12,573 nt of DNA from Thermoplasmata archaeon. GTDB taxonomy: Archaea > Thermoplasmatota > Thermoplasmata > Halarchaeoplasmatales > Halarchaeoplasmataceae. The position numbers were made by a program, and so were the translations under genes. Under the pieces are notes generated by a model, which did no database searches, was not told the DNA's origin, and saw only the letters and a program-made list of their open reading frames with translations. The stretch lies in assembly GCA_019594195.1 (NCBI GenBank), contig JAFDTP010000053.1, positions 1 through 12,573 on the forward strand, in the 5' to 3' direction. This document shows positions 5,287 to 12,573 of the stretch, in pieces (the first letter of the stretch is position 1; every line of letters starts with the position of its first letter).

Positions 5287-7919
5287 CCACCATCATCCTC
5301 CAATTCATCTTTTAATTTCCAGAGTTCGTTTATCGCATCCATAGGAGTCATATTTTCGACATCGATCCCTTTCAATTTTTCGACGACAGGGTGAGATCCC
5401 TGCGAAGAGCTTTCACCGCTCTCGGGATCGAAAACCATCTGTGTAAATTTTGGTCCAGTATTTCCTTCCATTTTGATAGTATGATCATCTTCTATCTGTT
5501 GGAGGACTTCATGTGATCTTTCAACCACGGGATCGGGCAGTCCGGCTAGAGAGGCAACATGGATGCCGTAACTCTCATCGGTACTTCCATCTCTGACCTT
5601 TCTCAAAAATTTTATCTCACCGCCCGTGTCTTTCGCTGCGACGTGAAGATTTTTTACTTTATCAAGAGATCTATCCAATTCTGTTATCTCATGGTAATGA
5701 GTGGCAAAAAGAGTTTTCGCTTGTATCTCTCTACAGATATACTCTGTAACGGCCCACGCGATACTCAGACCGTCAAAAGTACTTGTACCGCTTCCGATCT
5801 CATCGAGCAGTATCAGGCTATCTTCCGAAGCACTGTGTAGTATGTTAGCAAGTTCCACCATCTCCACCATGAAAGTAGATTGACCCTTAGTTAGATCGTC
5901 AAGTGCGCCTACCCGGGTGAATATCCTATCTACCAAACCTATCTTAGCTTTTTCAGCAGGAACAAAACAGCCGACCTGTGACAATAAAGAGATAAGGGCG
6001 ATCTGCCTCATGTACGTAGATTTACCAGACATATTCGGACCTGTTATTATCAAAAACTGATTATTCATGTTGTCTAATTCTGCATCATTCGGTACAAAAT
6101 TTTCGTCTATCGTCTTCTCAACAACCGGGTGCCTACCATCTTTTATGTCTATCTTACCCGGAGGAAATATTTCGGGTCGATTGTAATTGTTTCTGATCGC
6201 CACATGAGCAAAAGTTGTCAAAACGTCCAGTTCCGCTACAGCCTCGGCCGTCCGCTGAAATCTTTCCGTCTCAAGACCGACATCTTCCCTAACCTCTTTG
6301 AAGATCTCGTATTCTAACGCTTCCATCTTTTCTTCAGCACTTATTATCTCTTCTTCTTTTTCTTTCAACTTTTCAGTATAATACCTCTCGGCGTTTTTCA
6401 ATGTCTGTTTTCTCGAATAGCGTTCCGGTACATTTTCTGTTTTAGATTTAGGGACTTCAAGATAATAACCGTGGACTTTATTATAGCCGACCTTTAACTT
6501 ATCTACACCGGTTTTTTCTCTTTCCTCCTCTTCAAGATCATTTATCCATTCTTTACCCTTCTTTGCTCTTTTTTTCAGTTCATCTAGGTCTTCATCAAAG
6601 CCCTCCTTGATTATACCTCCTTCTTTGACAGTAGCAGGAGGATCTTCTACAATCGCGGAGTCGATCTCTTCTCTTATCTCTTCGATGGTGTCTATCCTAT
6701 CACGGATATCTTTCAATTTATTCGGACCGTCCTTTTCGATATCTTCCTCTCTCAATTTTTCTTTTATAGAGGGGATCTTGGACAGAACGCCTTTTATTGC
6801 TAACAAGTCTCTACCATCCGCATTTCCATAAACCACCCTGCTGATCAATCTCTCTATGTCGTAGAGTCCATCCATCTCATCTCTGAGATCGTCCCTCAAA
6901 AATATGCTTTCACTGAGCAGTTCTACAGCATCTAACCTCGCCTCTATTTGGTCTATATCAAGTAAAGGTTGCTGAAGCCAATTCCTTAATTTCCTAGAAC
7001 CCATAGCGGTGACAGTCTCATCAAGGACGCTGAGGAGTGTACCTTCTTTAGATCTTTCTCGAAGACTTTTGAATATCTCAAGATTTTTCAACGTGGTAGC
7101 ATCTAAAGTCATGAAATGGTCTGCGGAATAGAATCGGAGCCTTTTGATGTATTCCATAGTCCTCTTTTGAGTTTCTTTCAAATAGTCAAGAGTAGCCCCT
7201 GCCGCCTTTATAGCAGATCTTTTTCCGTCCAATCCGAGAGGTTCTAAAGTATTGGACTCAAAATGATCTTTTATCTGACTTTCTGCGGTATGAAATGCTT
7301 CCTCACGGTGAGGATGTATCATCATCGGATTCTCCTGTTTTAACTCTTCAACGAAATCTTCGTCATCATAAAGCGAATTAGGGAGGATGCATTCAGTAGG
7401 TTCGTATCTGAGAAGTTCAGATAAAAGGTCACTCTTTTCCTCCAACTCAGTAACAAAAAAATCACCGGTTGAAACATCGACGGCTGATATACCGTAGCCC
7501 TCTTTTTCTGAACCATCATGTTTTCCATAAATACATATCAAAAAGTTGTTTTCAGAACCCTCTATCATACCATCATCGACGACAGTTCCAGGTGTGATGA
7601 CTCTTACCACTTCCCTATCGACGATGCCCGTTGTTTCATCAGGGTCCTGAGTCTGTTCCGCGATCGCTACCGTATGACCGTTATCTATCAAACGCTGAAG
7701 ATAACTTTCGACAGAATGGTATGGGACCCCTGCCATCGGTGTAGGATCTTCTCCGTTTTTATCCCTGGAAGTCAAAGTTATATCAAGTTCTTCAGAGACG
7801 AGTTCAGCATCGTCATCGAACATCTCGTAAAAGTCGCCCATCCTGAAAAATACTATAGAATCGGGGTATTCGTTCTTTATCTCATAATACTGCTGCATCA
7901 TCGGTGTTAGATCAGACAA
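5283..7919 (-). CDS. mutS: DNA mismatch recognition ATPase MutS
   Basis: MutS binds base mismatches and small loops as a clamp-like dimer and recruits MutL. The 878-residue protein is full length and of bacterial MutS1 type. The N-terminal mismatch-reading motif is GDFYEMF, with Phe30 and Glu32 corresponding to the Phe-X-Glu wedge, and TPMAGVPYHSVESYLQRLI lies at 60-78. Connector, lever and clamp domains fill the centre. The ATPase contains Walker A GPNMSGKST (627-635), the STFMVEM signature (681-687), Walker B LILLDE (702-707) and ATHYHE (739-744). The C-terminus ends MTPMDAINELWKLKDEL as in MutS1. The start is TTG (7917-7919), supported by AAAGGAGGT at 7929-7937 and by SDLTPMMQQY matching the conserved N-terminus. 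It forms an operon with mutL (4-bp overlap). Confidence 0.98.
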   Translation of the reverse strand: MSDLTPMMQQYYEIKNEYPDSIVFFRMGDFYEMFDDDAELVSEELDITLTSRDKNGEDPTPMAGVPYHSVESYLQRLIDNGHTVAIAEQTQDPDETTGIVDREVVRVITPGTVVDDGMIEGSENNFLICIYGKHDGSEKEGYGISAVDVSTGDFFVTELEEKSDLLSELLRYEPTECILPNSLYDDEDFVEELKQENPMMIHPHREEAFHTAESQIKDHFESNTLEPLGLDGKRSAIKAAGATLDYLKETQKRTMEYIKRLRFYSADHFMTLDATTLKNLEIFKSLRERSKEGTLLSVLDETVTAMGSRKLRNWLQQPLLDIDQIEARLDAVELLSESIFLRDDLRDEMDGLYDIERLISRVVYGNADGRDLLAIKGVLSKIPSIKEKLREEDIEKDGPNKLKDIRDRIDTIEEIREEIDSAIVEDPPATVKEGGIIKEGFDEDLDELKKRAKKGKEWINDLEEEEREKTGVDKLKVGYNKVHGYYLEVPKSKTENVPERYSRKQTLKNAERYYTEKLKEKEEEIISAEEKMEALEYEIFKEVREDVGLETERFQRTAEAVAELDVLTTFAHVAIRNNYNRPEIFPPGKIDIKDGRHPVVEKTIDENFVPNDAELDNMNNQFLIITGPNMSGKSTYMRQIALISLLSQVGCFVPAEKAKIGLVDRIFTRVGALDDLTKGQSTFMVEMVELANILHSASEDSLILLDEIGSGTSTFDGLSIAWAVTEYICREIQAKTLFATHYHEITELDRSLDKVKNLHVAAKDTGGEIKFLRKVRDGSTDESYGIHVASLAGLPDPVVERSHEVLQQIEDDHTIKMEGNTGPKFTQMVFDPESGESSSQGSHPVVEKLKGIDVENMTPMDAINELWKLKDELEDDGG

Positions 7920-7928
7920 GTATGCTAT

Positions 7929-7984
7929 ACCTCCTTTAGATCACGGATTTCAGTCTTGGTTGATTGACGATAGAGTAATAAATC
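7929..7984 (-). promoter_or_regulatory. mutSL promoter and strong Shine-Dalgarno deciding a TTG start
   Basis: On the minus strand a TATA-like GATTTATTAC (7975-7984) lies about 55 nt upstream of AAAGGAGGT (7929-7937). The latter is 9 nt before the TTG start of mutS, and no ATG or GTG fits it better. Confidence 0.6.
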
Positions 7985-8082
7985 TTTTTGAAGGTTTTCT
8001 ATGTGCAATATATGGACTGATCATCATACTGTCGGCGATCTTCCATACCAGTATATTTAATTGTTAACCGTGAATTATATAT

Positions 8083-8251
8083 ATGCTCTATCTTGAAAAA
8101 TGGAGGTGGTCTTATGCTTTTGGCGTAGCACCGATAGAATTAGCAGTTCAGGAAGACACCGAGAAGATCGCTTTCAGCTGATGAGATAGGAACTGGAGTA
8201 AGTCAAAGTAGGGCAAACCAACTGAGAATCAAAGGTGAAGTCTATAAGTAA
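8083..8251 (+). pseudogene. Short frameshifted gene remnant in the mutS-PAP2 spacer
   Basis: A TATA-rich stretch (GAATTATATATATG) runs into an ATG at 8083-8085 opening 32 codons (MLYLEKWRWSYAFGVAPIEL and then AVQEDTEKIAFS, TGA at 8179-8181). A +1 shift at about 8176 continues as ADEIGTGVSQSRANQLRIKG and ends at TAA 8249-8251. The joined product looks like genuine protein but I do not recognise its family. A GGAGGTGG followed by ATG (8114-8116) begins only a four-codon frame (Met-Leu-Leu-Ala). Broken remnant, short leader peptide and programmed frameshift are all possible; a remnant is most likely. The rest of 7985-8380 holds nothing else I can identify. Confidence 0.35.
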
Positions 8252-8346
8252 AATAGGCCTAGGATGAACTTTTTGTATTCAAATTAGTTAAGATTTTGAG
8301 GGTGATAAAGAGCGTAAACATTCACGGAAAAATTTTCAATAAAAGA

Positions 8347-8354
8347 TTTATACT
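8347..8354 (+). promoter_or_regulatory. TATA box of the PAP2 gene, probably leaderless
   Basis: TTTATACT lies 27 nt before the ATG at 8381 and no Shine-Dalgarno sequence is present (TTTTAGAAACG precedes the ATG). The distance fits transcription starting at or next to the start codon. Confidence 0.5.
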
Positions 8355-8380
8355 AATCCTCATTTTGGATTTTAGAAACG

Positions 8381-9223
8381 ATGGACCCACTACAAAAAGG
8401 ACTACTCTGGTTCATACCGAGTTTGATAATACTTATCTGCATCGCATTAGTAGTTTTCGATGAGGATCGAAAGATCTCTATAAGATCATTGAAGACATCT
8501 CTTTGGGATTCAAGAGCAGCACTCTTATTGATGATATCGGTTTCTTTAGTTCTTCAGATCGAGAATTTGCTTCAAGATCTTTACGAGCCCGGATACAGAG
8601 TGACCAGTTGGTTCTACCAGTTCGAGGGGGTCTCACATATCGTATGGCTACAAGAAAATTTAGATTATAATCTTCTCATACACGCTTCTTCGATATTTTA
8701 TGTTCTCGGACTTTCATTTTTCTTGGTATTTGTACCTCCATTCTTCATCTTGAGGAAAGAAACTGATATCTTAGAGGAATTCTCTAAAGCACTCGCTGTG
8801 AATTACATGTTCATCATCCCTGGTTATCTTTTGATACATCTGATAGTAACATCTTATTATGCTAATGAGGTCGAACCTCTTCTATACATGCATCCACAGT
8901 ATGATGCTTTGATACAGCTGACCAATCGCCAGGTCAACTGTATGCCCAGCGGACACACTAGCATCCCTCTGACCATAACTCTATTCGCGATTTTTAGAGT
9001 TAAACTGAAGAGACTCTCTATCTTCGGTATAATATTTACTGTTCTTACTATCTTCGTTATAATATACCTGGGGGTGCACTGGTTATTAGATATACCTGCT
9101 GGCATAGGTGTGGCTCTAGTAGCCTACTGGGTATCTACTAGAGGAAAATTGGATTTTATATTCGATAAGATCATGGTACCTTTCAAAGAACACACACAGA
9201 GATTGGTGGATAAGCACTCTTGA
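8381..9223 (+). CDS. PAP2-superfamily integral membrane phosphatase or phosphotransferase
   Basis: This 280-residue protein has about six hydrophobic segments (near residues 8-26, 46-62, 100-124, 139-160, 192-206 and 213-252). Two of the three PAP2 signature motifs are clear: motif 2 as CMPSGHTS (187-194, His192), and motif 3 as YLGVHWLLDIPAG (229-241) with nucleophile His233 and partner Asp237. The classical KxxxxxxRP motif 1 is not evident, and the usual Arg preceding motif 3 by four residues is also not seen. That fits the diverged PAP2_3/inositol-phosphorylceramide-synthase-like branch better than a canonical PAP2. Members act on phospholipid or polyprenyl-phosphate substrates at the outer membrane face; the substrate here is unknown. 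It is separated from mutS by a divergent spacer and has its own promoter. An oligo-T run at 9232-9236 may terminate it. Confidence 0.88.
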   Translation: MDPLQKGLLWFIPSLIILICIALVVFDEDRKISIRSLKTSLWDSRAALLLMISVSLVLQIENLLQDLYEPGYRVTSWFYQFEGVSHIVWLQENLDYNLLIHASSIFYVLGLSFFLVFVPPFFILRKETDILEEFSKALAVNYMFIIPGYLLIHLIVTSYYANEVEPLLYMHPQYDALIQLTNRQVNCMPSGHTSIPLTITLFAIFRVKLKRLSIFGIIFTVLTIFVIIYLGVHWLLDIPAGIGVALVAYWVSTRGKLDFIFDKIMVPFKEHTQRLVDKHS

Positions 9224-9229
9224 GCACCA

Positions 9230-9240
9230 TCTTTTTAATA
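9230..9240 (+). terminator. Oligo-T terminator after the PAP2 gene
   Basis: TCTTTTTAATA lies within 15 nt of the stop codon, with no clear hairpin. This fits an archaeal T-tract terminator. Confidence 0.35.
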
Positions 9241-9252
9241 GAAATGTAGAGA

Positions 9253-9396
9253 TTGAACCTGGATATCAGGAACATTATATCAGAAGGAAAAGGATTCGTT
9301 CTTTTTGTTTTTCCAATACCTGATCAAAAAAAGTGTGTGGCCCAGATGCTATCATCTAAGCCTCTCGAAAAAGCCGTCGAAAGCAATAAAAGATAA
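9253..9396 (+). pseudogene. Possible short gene remnant in the PAP2-surface-protein spacer
   Basis: A 47-codon frame beginning with TTG reads LNLDIRNIISEGKGFVLFVF and then PIPDQKKCVAQMLSSKPLEK, ending at TAA 9394-9396. It has no ribosome binding site. The pattern of a hydrophobic strand, P-x-P-D and then A-x-x-L faintly recalls the start of DHH-type phosphoesterases, but this is too short to assign. The remainder of the 325-base spacer is AT-rich and holds the promoter of the surface-protein gene. Confidence 0.22.
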
Positions 9397-9493
9397 CTCT
9401 ATCGCTTTTTTTCGATCATATATGGTAATATCGATCTTGATAATAAACTAACTCTGAATATGATGGTGATATTTTAATATACAGCATAAAACT

Positions 9494-9541
9494 ATTTATA
9501 ATCCTCGCCATTTATGTTGGTGAGATATAAAAATATGGAGG
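9494..9541 (+). promoter_or_regulatory. Promoter and ribosome binding site of the surface-protein gene
   Basis: A TTTATAATC TATA box (about 9494-9502) is followed by GGAGG at 9537-9541, which is 7 nt before the ATG at 9549. The expected leader is about 25-30 nt. Confidence 0.6.
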
Positions 9542-9548
9542 ACCGATT

Positions 9549-12419
9549 ATGAAAAAAAGTAGATTGTTGAGTTCTATAGTGGTGTTTATACTAGTGACCT
9601 CGGTGTTTGGAATCATGTTCTCTGGAACAGCAGTAGCACAGGAATATAGTGGGGATATATGGACGACCGACGGAAATGGAAATACAAGAGATTATCTACC
9701 CGAAGGTTCCGAGCTGTATTATACGATAAACCTAGATGAGAGCGTGTCCCCAAGCCTAACAGTGGATTACTATTATGATCTAGATGAACCTCGGATAAGA
9801 AGAGATGATACAGTACCTGTTGAAGATGGAGAATACGAAGCTCACGAAGATCCTTTTTTCTTCGATCCTTTAGAGTTGACAGACGAATTCGAAGAGATCA
9901 TCCTCGTATTGAGAGACGAAGAAGGTGAAGAGATAGATCAAAGTACAGTACAGGTCTATCAACCAGACCTCCAGCATTCGACAGTGATTACTACAGAAGA
10001 GGACTATGAAACAGAGAAAAACAACTATTTTGAAGACGATGAGATTTACTTTAGGGCAGACATGGAAGATCAGCATGGATGGCCTCCCGAAGAAGAGCCT
10101 GATATAGAGGTTCTAGTCGAAAAAGATGGAGAAGAAGTTGAAACTCCACCTGGCCGAATGAATCTTGATTATGATGAAGACGAGGGCAGTTTTTACGGTG
10201 AATTCAGGTTACAAGAATACGCTTTCGGGAATTATACTCTAAGGATAATGGACGAGGATGACGAGCTCGAATATGCTAGTACTGAGTTCACGGTCATAAA
10301 TCTAGAAATCTCCATCATGCCCGAAGACGATCTTTATACACAGGAACAAGAAATAGAGATAAGGGTCGAAAGTAACTACGAAGATAATATCAACGTAATG
10401 ATAGCTGATGACGATGATGAACCATATGAGATAATGGAAGGAGCTATGTGGGAAGATGAAGAACTTATCAACGAATTCTGGAGTACAGAATACCCGATCC
10501 CTGAAGATGAGGAAGACGGTACCTATCATGTTATAGTGACCAGTACAGAAGACGATGAGACACTCGGTACGATGGAATTCGACATCCAGAAGTATGATCT
10601 AGAAGTGGTAACAGATAAGGATGAATACGTGCCTGGTGAAGAAGTGAATGCGTTTTATACTGTATCTAACCTTTTAGATGGGTCTAGATACGAAGAAGTA
10701 GATGTCGAATGGACCGTTCAATATCTCAGAGAAGATGAAGAGTGGGATGATTTTACTGGTGAAGCCGAAGATGGTGAATTTGTTTTCACACTTCCTGAAG
10801 ACGCCGCAACTCAAAATATTTTCCCACCATTCGACAATCCACAGTTCTGGATAACGGTTTCTGCTATTGACGCTGAGGAAAGATACCACGATGAAGTCCA
10901 GATATCAAGATCGGTAACTGATTTTGATTTAGACCTTGATGTAGAATCTGATGAATACTTCATCGGACAGACATTGTACATCGATCTTACGACTTCAACC
11001 GGTAATGTTGAGGTAGATGTGGAACTACATCATGATGATGAGATGGTCCGTCAAGAGACAGTAACCACAGACAGCAGTGGAAATTATTTGCTTACAATGG
11101 ACCTTTCAGGCGAAGACCCTGGACGTTACGTTGTTATAGGAACCGCTTACTGGAATGAGAGGGAGGATACTGATGAGGACGATTTTGAACTGCTAGACAG
11201 AAGTAAGATGCTATCTGTGATGTTGGAAAGGGACAAAGGAGTCAATCCATACTATCCTAGTGAACAAGGATCGGTTTTTTACTCGGTGACTCATAGAGGA
11301 GAAACGGTCACTGATGAAGTGAACGTTAAATACAGACTTTACTCTGATAACCGGATTCTAGATAACGGCTTCGCCGATGGTGGAGAGATAGACTTCACAA
11401 TACCAGAAGATTACAATCCTTCCGAAGAGGGCTGGATGGAAATGAACGTTGAGGCAACTCTAGACAGGGAGACTTATGGAGAATCAACAATAGATATACC
11501 TATAGTCGTAGGAGATATGATCCTAAATCCTAGCAGCTGGGAATACGAGGCAAATGATGAGGTCTCATTTGAATATGAATTCAAAGGTATAGATAGAGAT
11601 GATATAGATTCATTAGAGTACAGGGTTGTGGCAGAATATGAGTACGTATCTGAAGTCATAATTTCAGGAACACCAGTAGATGGAACTTTTGAAGTGACTA
11701 TACCAGAGGATCCAGCAACAGAACATACAGTGGAACTTCATGCAGTCACCGAATGGGGCGCAAGCATTATCGACACCGTCGAGATATCTCTCATTTCTGG
11801 ATTTGACTTAGACACTGAAATCGTCACGGAATCAGATTACACAACCGGGGTCTTTCAGCCAGGTGATGAAATTGAGATAGAATACGAGTTGATCTCTCGA
11901 GACGACAGACCATTACCTGAGATAATAGAATTTAGTTACGATATACACGGACATCCAGAAAATTACGATTTCACTACTGATGAGACTGAAGGTACAGTAA
12001 CACTAACGATCCCTGATGATTTCAATGAAGGAGAACATATGATCTTTTTCGATGTCTCACCTAGATACTCAGAAAGACGCTATGAGAACAGCGAGATCAT
12101 AGAGATAGAAGAAGAACCTTCTATGCTTGACAGAAGAGCTTTCGGGAGCGTAAGTCTGGGCGGGCTGATAACGGTCATCTTGATCTTGGTTGCTTTGATC
12201 ATCGGTGGTTTGGCTTACAACAAAGCTACGTCCGATGAATCAAGCTTCGATCGTTCAAAAGATCATGGTAAAAAAGATAAAGATGAACCGGAAGGTAAAA
12301 AGAAGAAGTCCACCGAAGACGAAAAAGAAACAATCAAAAACTTTCAAATCGAAGAAGGCGAAGCAGAGCCTGAGGACGGATGGAACAACGGATCACAGAT
12401 AGAACCGGAAGATCGATAA
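9549..12419 (+). CDS. Large acidic multi-module surface protein with C-terminal membrane anchor
   Basis: This 956-residue protein has a Sec signal peptide (residues 1-30, cleavage predicted after TAVA). It then has about 830 residues of very acidic, beta-rich ectodomain, one transmembrane helix (about 870-892, LGGLITVILILVALIIGGLA) and a 64-residue charged tail that should be cytoplasmic. The ectodomain splits into about eight modules of roughly 100 residues beginning near 35, 146, 252, 349, 458, 556, 656 and 752. Several open with a Y-x-x-G-[ED] strand (DEYVPGEEV, DEYFIGQTL, FQPGDEIEIEYEL) and close with G-x-[FIV]-x-x-T-[IL]-P-[ED]-D (GEFVFTLPEDA, GEIDFTIPEDY, GTFEVTIPEDP, GTVTLTIPDDF). This resembles Ig-like or macroglobulin MG2-type folds. 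No protease, thioester or dockerin motif is seen. A structural envelope or adhesion role is inferred; S-layer identity is not established. Confidence 0.9.
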   Translation: MKKSRLLSSIVVFILVTSVFGIMFSGTAVAQEYSGDIWTTDGNGNTRDYLPEGSELYYTINLDESVSPSLTVDYYYDLDEPRIRRDDTVPVEDGEYEAHEDPFFFDPLELTDEFEEIILVLRDEEGEEIDQSTVQVYQPDLQHSTVITTEEDYETEKNNYFEDDEIYFRADMEDQHGWPPEEEPDIEVLVEKDGEEVETPPGRMNLDYDEDEGSFYGEFRLQEYAFGNYTLRIMDEDDELEYASTEFTVINLEISIMPEDDLYTQEQEIEIRVESNYEDNINVMIADDDDEPYEIMEGAMWEDEELINEFWSTEYPIPEDEEDGTYHVIVTSTEDDETLGTMEFDIQKYDLEVVTDKDEYVPGEEVNAFYTVSNLLDGSRYEEVDVEWTVQYLREDEEWDDFTGEAEDGEFVFTLPEDAATQNIFPPFDNPQFWITVSAIDAEERYHDEVQISRSVTDFDLDLDVESDEYFIGQTLYIDLTTSTGNVEVDVELHHDDEMVRQETVTTDSSGNYLLTMDLSGEDPGRYVVIGTAYWNEREDTDEDDFELLDRSKMLSVMLERDKGVNPYYPSEQGSVFYSVTHRGETVTDEVNVKYRLYSDNRILDNGFADGGEIDFTIPEDYNPSEEGWMEMNVEATLDRETYGESTIDIPIVVGDMILNPSSWEYEANDEVSFEYEFKGIDRDDIDSLEYRVVAEYEYVSEVIISGTPVDGTFEVTIPEDPATEHTVELHAVTEWGASIIDTVEISLISGFDLDTEIVTESDYTTGVFQPGDEIEIEYELISRDDRPLPEIIEFSYDIHGHPENYDFTTDETEGTVTLTIPDDFNEGEHMIFFDVSPRYSERRYENSEIIEIEEEPSMLDRRAFGSVSLGGLITVILILVALIIGGLAYNKATSDESSFDRSKDHGKKDKDEPEGKKKKSTEDEKETIKNFQIEEGEAEPEDGWNNGSQIEPEDR

Positions 12420-12447
12420 CTAATCCGCTCTTAAAAACCATTATTTC

Positions 12448-12458
12448 TTATTTTTTTA
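12448..12458 (+). terminator. T-tract terminator after the surface-protein gene
   Basis: TTATTTTTTTA lies about 30 nt beyond the stop codon, with an earlier T-rich TTATTTC. It is consistent with archaeal oligo-T termination. Confidence 0.45.
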
Positions 12459-12542
12459 AAAGCTAAGAGTAATTTTGAAGAGGTTGGGACCTCATCAAAA
12501 TATATAGAGGAAGTCGATGAACTCTTAGATTCTCTCGAATAG
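12450..12542 (+). pseudogene. Possible C-terminal remnant of an unknown gene
   Basis: One frame reads LKAKSNFEEVGTSSKYIEEV and then DELLDSLE, ending at TAG 12540-12542. It has no start codon or ribosome binding site, since upstream it runs into the T-tract. The sequence looks like a genuine acidic amphipathic protein end, but the family is unknown. The last 31 bases show nothing recognisable. Confidence 0.28.
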
Positions 12543-12573
12543 TATTTTAAGATATCATCTATTTTCTTTACTA

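Noticed and set aside
4652..7910. Several plus-strand ORFs of 60-130 codons opposite mutL and mutS.
   Set aside because: They are antisense shadows of two unmistakable conserved genes, have no start signals and have unnatural composition.
9365..9416. Possible hairpin between TCGAAAG and CTTTTTTTCGA in the spacer before the surface-protein gene.
   Set aside because: The pairing is short, A/T-rich and imperfect, and cannot be distinguished from chance.
9514..9552. An upstream ORF (MLVRYKNMEDRL) whose TGA overlaps the ATG of the surface-protein gene.
   Set aside because: The TATA box predicts transcription starting after this ATG, and there is no Shine-Dalgarno for it.
1..12573. CRISPR arrays, insertion sequences, integrase attachment sites, toxin-antitoxin or defence islands.
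   Set aside because: No regularly spaced direct repeats, transposase or recombinase motifs, or paired small toxin genes were seen on either strand. The initiator tRNA shows no nearby duplicated 3' end suggesting integration.

Overview
The window looks archaeal, most likely a moderately AT-rich and salt-adapted euryarchaeon. Three things support this. The initiator tRNA-Met is of archaeal type (A1:U72 pair, three G:C pairs in the anticodon stem, no encoded CCA). TATA-type promoters precede most genes, sometimes with Shine-Dalgarno sites and once apparently with a leaderless start. The encoded proteins are rich in Asp and Glu. I cannot name the genus; a Thermoplasmatota- or Methanonatronarchaeia-like lineage is only a guess.

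Layout. At 1-305 lies a near-perfect inverted repeat that folds the 5' part of a small secreted-protein gene back on itself at the window edge; this is either a recent inverted duplication or an amplification or assembly chimera. Next come a small two-helix membrane protein (445-933, minus) and a decayed DUF72-family gene (1012-1562, plus). A run of minus-strand genes follows: an acidic coiled-coil protein of unknown function (1611-2762), a DtxR-type metal-dependent repressor (2865-3284), the initiator tRNA (3347-3421), and the mutS-mutL operon (mutS 5283-7919, mutL 3577-5286, joined by an ATGA overlap). The right third reads on the plus strand: a PAP2-superfamily membrane phosphatase or phosphotransferase (8381-9223) and a 956-residue surface protein built of about eight Ig-like modules with a C-terminal membrane anchor (9549-12419). 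Spacers at 7920-8380, 9224-9548 and 12420-12573 hold promoters plus short remnants that read like broken genes.

How it works together. MutS recognises mismatches and MutL carries an intact endonuclease motif set, so the pair should form a methyl-independent mismatch-repair system. The DtxR protein keeps all the iron-type metal ligands at nearly the same residue numbers as the diphtheria repressor. The PAP2 and surface proteins belong to the cell envelope. I see no CRISPR array, transposase, integrase or toxin-antitoxin pair. Apart from the fold-back at the left edge, the window reads as housekeeping and envelope genes separated by decayed sequence. I did not find a clearly new multi-gene system.
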